Assembly (NCBI GenBank): GCA_913058555.1
Contig: CAJXRJ010000169.1
Coordinates: forward strand, 1 to 11,700
DNA: 11,700 nt
Source: an uncultured bacterium
GTDB taxonomy: Bacteria; Planctomycetota; UBA1135; GCA-002686595
Direction of reading: 5' to 3'
The notes beneath the pieces were generated by a model. The model did no database searches. It was not told the origin of the DNA and was given only the letters and a program-made list of their open reading frames with translations. The first letter of the stretch is position 1. The number at the start of each line of letters is the position of its first letter. Position numbers and translations under genes: made by a program. This document shows, piece after piece, positions 1 through 4,769 of the stretch.

Positions 1-915
1 ACCCGCGGCCTGGTGTCCGTGGCGGGCAAGGAAGCGACCGACTTCCTGCACCGGATCCTCGCCAACGAGATCAAGGGGCTTGAAGCAGGCGCGGGCAACC
101 GGAATATGCTGCTCACGGGCAAGGGAAAGGTCGTGCAGCTCTTTGATCTCGCGTTCCTGGGCGAGGGCTACCTGCTCTCCACTTCGCCGGGCGCCGCGCC
201 CGCCCTGAAGGACGCCCTCGACATGTATCTCTTCGCCGAGGACGTCAGCGTCGGGGACGAATCAGAGAGCTACGCCCCCATCGAGCTGACTGGGCCCCTG
301 GCCCTGTCCGTGCTCGCGAAGGTCCTTGAGAACGTCCCGGAAGAACGCGGGCCAGAGCACACGGGCGCCCTGGCCACGTTCGAGGGAAGCGTGGTCCGTC
401 TCGTCCCTTTGGGGGTCGCCGGCCAACCGGGCTGGCGCGTGGAAGGCGATCCCGACAATGTGGAGGCCCTTTGGATCGCCCTGCGGGACGCGGGCGCCAC
501 CCCCGGGGGCCTGGTGGCCTTCGATAGCCTGCGCGCCGACAACGTCGCCGGCGAAGTGGGACGCGACATCAGCGTGGACGTCTACCCCCAAGAGGCACGC
601 CTGGACGATGCGTTCTCCCTCACGAAGGGCTGCTACATCGGGCAAGAGGTGGTGGCCAAGATCGACACCTACGGCGGCCTCAACAAGTGCCTCTTCCGCC
701 TGAAAGTATCCCACGATGACCCGGTGCCGCCGGGGACCCGCCTCATGCGGGAGGTAAAAGGCGAATCGCGGGACTTGGGCATCGTCACGACGTGGGCGTA
801 CTCCTTCCGGGAGGACGGCGGCGTAGTGCTTGGATACATCAAGCGCAAGCACCAGGAGCCAGGCACCGAGTTCCTTATCGAAGGCACGGACGCCACCGCC
901 GTGCTGCAAGGGTGA
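1..915 (+). CDS. ygfZ: YgfZ/GcvT-like folate-binding protein, 5' truncated
   Basis: The reading frame is open from base 1, so the true start lies upstream; the GTG at 13 is probably an internal valine. 304 codons are present against about 325 for E. coli YgfZ, so only a short N-terminal piece is missing. The signature KGCYIGQE lies at codons 209-216, matching the K-G-C-[YF]-x-G-Q-E motif with its conserved cysteine that separates YgfZ proteins from glycine-cleavage GcvT. The N-terminal stretch (VSVAGKEATDFLHRIL, then GNRNMLLTGKGK) also fits the GcvT/YgfZ fold. From family knowledge, YgfZ is a cytoplasmic tetrahydrofolate-binding protein that supports certain Fe-S enzymes such as the tRNA methylthiolase MiaB. 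The stop codon overlaps the GTG start of the next small gene, so the two are probably co-translated. Identity is firm; the exact client enzymes in this organism are unknown. Confidence 0.9.
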   Translation, partial: TRGLVSVAGKEATDFLHRILANEIKGLEAGAGNRNMLLTGKGKVVQLFDLAFLGEGYLLSTSPGAAPALKDALDMYLFAEDVSVGDESESYAPIELTGPLALSVLAKVLENVPEERGPEHTGALATFEGSVVRLVPLGVAGQPGWRVEGDPDNVEALWIALRDAGATPGGLVAFDSLRADNVAGEVGRDISVDVYPQEARLDDAFSLTKGCYIGQEVVAKIDTYGGLNKCLFRLKVSHDDPVPPGTRLMREVKGESRDLGIVTTWAYSFREDGGVVLGYIKRKHQEPGTEFLIEGTDATAVLQG

Positions 916-1151
916 AACAAGCCGGCGGCAGGAGCGGCTCCGGCGGGGCACCCGACAAGACACCCGGCAAGACACAAGACGGGGTCGACTACGAGCCGCG
1001 CCCCGGTGATGCCATCGTCGAACCCTTGCTCGGAGCCCTCCAGCAGGACCCGGACGAATGCTTGGAGGATGACAGCCCCTCCCCCGCCCCGGGCTGTCGG
1101 CGCGCTTCCTGGTGGGAGCGACTGCTCACCCGACTTCGTCCTCGCGACTGA
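912..1151 (+). CDS. Small hypothetical protein coupled to ygfZ
   Basis: A 79-residue frame starts with GTG at 912 and shares a GTGA overlap with the stop of the YgfZ gene, the usual arrangement of translationally coupled genes. Codon third positions are mostly G or C, like the neighbours. The protein is Gly/Pro/Asp-rich at the N-terminus, has a plausible helical core (DAIVEPLLGALQQDPDECL, about residues 33-51), then an acidic/proline linker and a basic Trp-containing tail (RASWWERLLTRLRPRD). There is no signal peptide or membrane segment, and I do not recognise a family. An upstream ATG at 792 exists in this frame, but it would bury most of the extra length inside ygfZ and gives unnatural Arg-rich sequence, so the GTG is preferred. 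It could be a spurious frame in high-GC DNA; the overlap and the lack of any other gene here argue for it. Confidence 0.5.
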   Translation: MKQAGGRSGSGGAPDKTPGKTQDGVDYEPRPGDAIVEPLLGALQQDPDECLEDDSPSPAPGCRRASWWERLLTRLRPRD

Positions 1152-1172
1152 TGGAGAGTGTCCGGGACTGAT

Positions 1173-1211
1173 CGGGGCTCTCGACCGGGGCTCTCGACCG
1201 GGGCTAGAGAC
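1173..1211. repeat. 13-bp tandem repeat between convergent genes
   Basis: Two perfect copies of CGGGGCTCTCGAC (1173-1185 and 1186-1198) are followed by a third copy with three changes (1199-1211). The third copy contains the stop codon of the minus-strand lipoprotein gene (1204-1206). It lies between the convergent small ygfZ-coupled gene and the lipoprotein gene. No convincing terminator stem with a T run is visible. Most likely a slippage-derived array in the inter-operon space. Confidence 0.7.
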
Positions 1212-1767
1212 CCGCCAGCGCCTCACGAAGAGCGATGAGCGTTCCCGCGGAGAAGCCCTGGTCGTGGAACCACCGGATCACGCCGGAGCCGTCGATCAGG
1301 AGCACGCGCGCATTGCGGGGCCGCTCCGTGCCCGTGACCTCGGCGATCGTCTCGGCGGTGGCCCCGTAGGTCGTCGCGACAGCGCCCCATTCCGCCTTCG
1401 GGATGCCCCGCCGCATCCCCCCGTCGATGAAACCAGACGCGAGCCGCGCCCCCATTCCGCGGGCTGCGGGGATCTCACGCAACTCGACGGCCAAGTCCGC
1501 GTCCAGGGCCCCGAAGAGCCATCGATCGATATCGAACTGGGTGTCCTGGACGTAGCCAACGAGGAGTAGGAGCGGCTTCCCTGCGAAATCCTCGGGAATA
1601 CGGATCCGATCCTCGTCTGATTCCGCGTCTAGAGGCTCCGCCACAATGGATGGAAACGGCTCACCGACGGGGTTGCGGTTGGGGATCGGGGACGAGCACC
1701 CACCGGAGAGGCCCAATACGAGGACCACGGCGACGAGGAGAACCGGGAGGGCCAGGAGCTTCTTCAT
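1204..1767 (-). CDS. Predicted lipoprotein, thioredoxin-like (ATP10-like?)
   Basis: 187 residues. A Lys-Lys n-region, a long hydrophobic stretch (4-20) and Cys24 in SGGC look like a lipoprotein signal peptide, although Ser rather than Leu at -3 makes the lipobox imperfect. The mature part reads like a degenerate thioredoxin fold: PVGEPFPSIVAEPL (33-46) as the entry strand, FAGKPLLLLVGYVQDTQFDIDRW (61-83) where thioredoxins carry the first core strand and the CxxC, then RNARVLLIDGSGVIRWFHDQGF (151-172) as the late core strands. There is no CxxC and no other cysteine in the mature chain, so it is not a disulfide oxidoreductase. The GYVQ-x-x-QFDIDRW segment resembles bacterial ATP10-like proteins; this is from memory and unverified. 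It lies 49 bases downstream of tpx on the same strand, so co-transcription is likely. No Shine-Dalgarno sequence precedes the ATG. Confidence 0.8.
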   Translation of the reverse strand: MKKLLALPVLLVAVVLVLGLSGGCSSPIPNRNPVGEPFPSIVAEPLDAESDEDRIRIPEDFAGKPLLLLVGYVQDTQFDIDRWLFGALDADLAVELREIPAARGMGARLASGFIDGGMRRGIPKAEWGAVATTYGATAETIAEVTGTERPRNARVLLIDGSGVIRWFHDQGFSAGTLIALREALAGL

Positions 1768-1816
1768 GTGGAGAGGTTCGCAGGGGCCGCCCCCATGGAT
1801 GATCGCAGCGGCGACG

Positions 1817-2317
1817 TCAGGCCCCGGCGGCCTCGAGGGCCGCGTCGTAGTTCGGCTCCTCGGTGATTTCGCCGACGAGCTGGGTGTAGCTCACCTTGCC
1901 ATCGGCACCGACGACCACGACGGCCCGGGCACAGAGGCCCGCTAGGGGGCCGTCTGTCATATGCACCCCGAAATCCTTCGCGAACGTGCTCCGGAAGGTG
2001 GAAAGCGTGACTGCGCCCTCGATTCCCTCGGCCCCACAGAAGCGCTTCTGGGCGAAAGGCAGGTCAGCGGACACGTTGATCACCACTGTGCCGTCGAGCC
2101 CCGCGGCCTTTTCGTTGAAGGCGCGCACGGACATGGCGCACACCCCCGTGTCGACGCTTGGGAAAATGTTGAGGACGCAGGTTTTCCCAGCGAAGGCATC
2201 GAGGCTGGACTCGGAGAGATCCTGGCCCACTAGGGAGAAGGCCGGAGCCGCAGAGCCCACAGCGGGAAGGTCGCCGGAGGTTTGAATCGGGTTGCCTTTG
2301 AGAGTGACTTGAGCCAT
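1817..2317 (-). CDS. tpx: Thiol peroxidase Tpx (atypical 2-Cys peroxiredoxin)
   Basis: 166 residues, essentially the length of E. coli Tpx (168), and alignable along its whole length by eye. The peroxidatic site is SVDTGVCAMSVRAFN with Cys60 and Thr57; the resolving cysteine is Cys94 in KRFCGAEG; Arg131 in CARAVVVVG matches the conserved active-site arginine. Family knowledge: Tpx reduces H2O2 and preferentially alkyl hydroperoxides, is recycled by thioredoxin, and in E. coli is periplasmic-associated although no cleavable signal is visible here. Two extra cysteines (Cys47 and Cys129) are not part of the standard mechanism. It lies 115 bases downstream of the histidine kinase gene and 49 bases upstream of the lipoprotein gene, all on the minus strand. 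There is no Shine-Dalgarno sequence. A 7-bp direct repeat lies just upstream of the start. Confidence 0.97.
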   Translation of the reverse strand: MAQVTLKGNPIQTSGDLPAVGSAAPAFSLVGQDLSESSLDAFAGKTCVLNIFPSVDTGVCAMSVRAFNEKAAGLDGTVVINVSADLPFAQKRFCGAEGIEGAVTLSTFRSTFAKDFGVHMTDGPLAGLCARAVVVVGADGKVSYTQLVGEITEEPNYDAALEAAGA

Positions 2318-2320
2318 CGA

Positions 2321-2347
2321 ATTACGGTGCTGAGAGGCGGATTACGG
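2321..2347. promoter_or_regulatory. ATTACGG direct repeat upstream of tpx
   Basis: ATTACGG occurs at 2321-2327 and 2341-2347, exactly 20 bases apart (about two helical turns), starting four bases upstream of the tpx start codon. On the tpx coding strand it reads CCGTAAT twice. Same-face spacing is what tandem binding of a regulator would need, but the copies are short and one could overlap a promoter element. The rest of the 115-base gap between the kinase stop and tpx shows no terminator. Confidence 0.3.
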
Positions 2348-2432
2348 AGGAGCGCGTTGCGAAAGAGCACTGCGCAGAACCTTGGGCCGCAACCATATCC
2401 GGGCTTGCCGCGCCGGCACAGGCTTCACGCCC

Positions 2433-3914
2433 TCAAGTCGAATCGATGCGCTCGCGCGACCCGGGCCGATCTCCGTCCTCAGCCTCGGATCGATCCCTGG
2501 GGAGCCGGACCTCGAATCGTGCGCCGGTGCCCTCTGATTCCGCCACACGAATGTCCCCGCCATGGGCCCTTGCTGCGGCCCTCGCGAGCGCGAGCCCCAG
2601 GCCGTAGCCCGTCCGAAGGCCACTGGGCGCGGATCCCTGTCGGAAGGCATCGAAGATCACCTCGCGTTCGTCGTCCGGGACGCCCGCGCCCTGGTCCTCC
2701 ACGCTGATCACAAGATCGCTCGACCGGCCGTCGATACACACATCCACAGTGGTTCCGGCCGGTGACCACCTGACCGCGTTACTCGCAAGGTTGCGGAGCA
2801 TCAAGACCAGCGCCTCGCGGTCCCCCTCGATTTCAGTGTTGCCCTCAGCCCGGAAGCGGAGCTCAACGTCCTTGCGCTGGGCGTCGCCCTGTTCCCGGGT
2901 CAGCCGCATCCTCGCTTCCTCAGCGAAATCGAATCGCTCTCGCCGGCCGAGGCTAGCCGTGTCGCGGATGGCGGTGATCGTGATCAAATTGTCGACCACG
3001 AGTGCGAACTCACGGAGCTCGTCCAGGTTTCGCCCGAGAGCCCCGCGGTACTCATCCGCCGACCTTTGCCGAAGCAGCGTCACCTCCGTCTCCGCCATCG
3101 CATTCTGGAGCGGAGACCGCAGTTCATGGGCGAGACCCGCCGTGAGAAGCACATTGCGGCCGTGCTCCTCTCGCATCTGTTGGACGCTGGATCGAATCGC
3201 CTCCACGACCCCGCGGATTTCTTCGGGGGCGCCCTTCGCGACCGGCACCTGCGAGGCCGCATCCAATCGTTGGGCGCCGGCGCTGTCGGCAATATCACTT
3301 AGCAGCTTGGAGAGGCGAATCGATAGGAACGCCCCGCTCGCGGTGGCAGCGATTCCACCGAGCAGCGCGAAGATCAAGAACACGGCTCCAACCCTCTTCA
3401 CGTGCATCGCCCGCGGGAATCCGTCGATCACGATCTCAAAGCGCGCTGTCTCCGGGGCCGACTCCGCCGCCCCCCCTGGCTCTACAAAGCTCACGAGGAC
3501 TGGTCTCGCACCAAACCTCGCTCCCGGGATTGCGTCTGACCCAGGCCTGAGGGGTTCATCGGAGTCGAGCGGCCAGGGCGATCCCGCCTGGGCCCACGGG
3601 CTTGTCGCCCCCTGGCGAAATGCTCGAATGGACAGAAGGAACTCCGGATGCTCCGAGTCGAGCTTCCTCCCGATGGACTGGAACGACTCCCAGTCGAGGG
3701 GCTGGTCCCGAAGGGACACCATGAGCTCCGCGAGTTCCTCCTCCACGAGTGAATCGAGCTCTCGGCTGAGCGAGTCGTTCATGAACCAGATGACGAACGC
3801 GACGCCGGAACCGAGCAACAGGGCGACCCCCATAGCGATCCAGCCGGTCAGCCGCCGGCGCAGACTCCAGACCCCGTGGGAGCCGGGCGCCAGGTCTTGG
3901 CCTGGCTCGGTCAC
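2433..3914 (-). CDS. Two-component sensor histidine kinase
   Basis: 493 residues from the GTG at 3914, which overlaps the response-regulator stop as GTGA; a longer ATG start at 3968 would overlap that gene by 58 bases and adds Gly/Arg-rich sequence, so it is less likely. Order of parts: TM1 about 25-45, an extracytoplasmic sensor of about 130 residues (46-174) with no domain I recognise, TM2 about 175-197, a HAMP-like linker, then the HisKA box AHELRSPLQNA with phospho-acceptor His263. The ATPase domain has an N box (NLASNAVRW, Asn379), G1 (DQGAGV, 407-412), F box (FDAF, 421-424) and G2 (GYGLGLALA, from 436). All catalytic motifs are intact. The H-box context (HELRSPLQNAMAETEVTLLRQ) resembles the CusS/heavy-metal sensor branch, so metal or envelope stress is a reasonable but unproven stimulus. 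It pairs with the adjacent regulator. Confidence 0.93.
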   Translation of the reverse strand: MTEPGQDLAPGSHGVWSLRRRLTGWIAMGVALLLGSGVAFVIWFMNDSLSRELDSLVEEELAELMVSLRDQPLDWESFQSIGRKLDSEHPEFLLSIRAFRQGATSPWAQAGSPWPLDSDEPLRPGSDAIPGARFGARPVLVSFVEPGGAAESAPETARFEIVIDGFPRAMHVKRVGAVFLIFALLGGIAATASGAFLSIRLSKLLSDIADSAGAQRLDAASQVPVAKGAPEEIRGVVEAIRSSVQQMREEHGRNVLLTAGLAHELRSPLQNAMAETEVTLLRQRSADEYRGALGRNLDELREFALVVDNLITITAIRDTASLGRRERFDFAEEARMRLTREQGDAQRKDVELRFRAEGNTEIEGDREALVLMLRNLASNAVRWSPAGTTVDVCIDGRSSDLVISVEDQGAGVPDDEREVIFDAFRQGSAPSGLRTGYGLGLALARAAARAHGGDIRVAESEGTGARFEVRLPRDRSEAEDGDRPGSRERIDST

Positions 3915-4591
3915 GACGGTCCCAGGTCCCCGAGCCGATACCCCTCTCCCACGACCGTCTCGATCCAACGGCTCCGATCGGGGCCGAGCTTGCGCCTGAG
4001 CCTTGCCACGAGGACGTCAACGACGTTGGTTCCGGGATCAAACTGGATGTCCCAGAGTTTCTCCAGGAGCTCGGCCCGGGTGAACACCCGGGCGGGACTC
4101 TCCGCAAGCAGCTCAAGGAAACCGTGCTCCCGCGCGCTGACCTCGAGGGGCGCACCGTGGATCAGGACCCGGGGGCGATTGCGCACGACGGTCAACGGGC
4201 CCACTTCGATGGGCTCCTGATAGCCGTGGCGCCTGAGCACAGCCTGGATCCTCGCGCTCAATTCGGCGAAGGCAAACGGCTTGATCACGTAGTCGTCCGC
4301 ACCGATCTCAAGCCCGTGCACGCGATCCTCGATCGCCTGCCTCGCCGTCAAAAAAATCGCCGGAGTCCGGATATTCGCCTCCCTCAAACGCTTGAGCACG
4401 TCCCACCCCGTGAGCTCCGGCATCATGACGTCCAACAGCAGCAAATCCGGCTCCTCCGAGTCCGGACTGAGGAGCCGGCGCAAGCCCTCCTGGGACGACT
4501 GGAACGCCTCGCAGCGATGACCGGCCTCCTCGAAGCCTCGCTTCAAAGAGTCGATGAGCTTCGCGTCGTCGTCGAGAAGGAACAGGTGCAT
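3911..4591 (-). CDS. OmpR/CusR-type response regulator
   Basis: 226 residues from the ATG at 4591 (MHLFLLDDDAKL). A longer frame back to 4666 adds 25 residues with no receiver-domain character and is rejected. Receiver domain 1-120: acidic cluster Asp7-Asp9, phospho-acceptor Asp54 in LLLLDVMMPELTG, Thr82 (FLTAR) and Lys104 (VIKPF), all conserved. Winged-helix DNA-binding domain about 127-222 with the OmpR-type recognition region (FDPGTNVVDVLVARLRRKLG) and terminal hairpin (VVGEGYRL). It is therefore a phosphorylation-controlled transcription factor in the cytoplasm. It is the first gene of a minus-strand run and is followed by its kinase with a 4-base overlap. The TNVVDVxxxRLRRK motif is typical of the CusR/CopR/QseB branch. 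The sequence before the ATG is CT-rich (CCACCCTCCT), not a ribosome binding site. Confidence 0.95.
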   Translation of the reverse strand: MHLFLLDDDAKLIDSLKRGFEEAGHRCEAFQSSQEGLRRLLSPDSEEPDLLLLDVMMPELTGWDVLKRLREANIRTPAIFLTARQAIEDRVHGLEIGADDYVIKPFAFAELSARIQAVLRRHGYQEPIEVGPLTVVRNRPRVLIHGAPLEVSAREHGFLELLAESPARVFTRAELLEKLWDIQFDPGTNVVDVLVARLRRKLGPDRSRWIETVVGEGYRLGDLGPS

Positions 4592-4769
4592 GGCCGCAGG
4601 AGGGTGGCATTCTTGAATCCCGAGGGCCACGCCCGATGGATTACATCGTGGACATTCGCCCTTCAATAACGTCTAGGTAATGCAGCGTTGGATCAAGGCC
4701 TTTGTATATCGCTAGGGGGAGCCGCAGCTCCCCTTCCCTTCGACGGACGAGTTTAGGCACATCCCCACA
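4592..4769. promoter_or_regulatory. Divergent intergenic region (regulator / envelope transferase)
   Basis: 178 bases separate the start of the response-regulator gene (minus) from the TTG start of the LTA-synthase-like gene (plus), so both promoters should lie here. The stretch 4636-4715 is clearly richer in A+T than the flanking genes (TTCAATAACG, TTTGTATATCG), as expected for promoters. No textbook -35/-10 pair with 16-18 base spacing could be found on either strand. Confidence 0.45.
4716..4733. repeat. Perfect hairpin in leader of envelope transferase gene
   Basis: GGGGAGC (4716-4722) and GCTCCCC (4727-4733) form a perfect 7-bp GC-rich stem with a CGCA loop, extendable by a G-T pair (4715/4734). 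It sits 36 bases before the TTG start of the plus-strand gene. There is no T run on either strand, so it is not a classical intrinsic terminator. It could be a leader structure or a regulator site. Confidence 0.4.

Noticed and set aside
1006..1569. 187-aa plus-strand frame over the lipoprotein gene
   Set aside because: Overlaps both the coupled small gene and the antisense lipoprotein gene; no signal peptide or recognisable domain, whereas the minus-strand frame has both.
3915..3968. N-terminal extension of the histidine kinase to the ATG at 3968
   Set aside because: It would overlap the response-regulator gene by 58 bases; the GTG at 3914 gives the standard GTGA junction.
2749..3999. 416-aa plus-strand open frame
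   Set aside because: Exactly antisense to the histidine kinase, Ser/Arg-rich with no domain logic; a by-product of high-GC codon use on the other strand, where every kinase motif is intact.
4592..4666. N-terminal extension of the response regulator to 4666
   Set aside because: Adds 25 residues before the first receiver strand, which starts right after the ATG at 4591; the region is better explained as promoter.
4688..4710. TTGGAT/TATATC as a sigma-70 promoter for the transferase gene
   Set aside because: The spacer is only 11 bases, too short for a functional -35/-10 pair.
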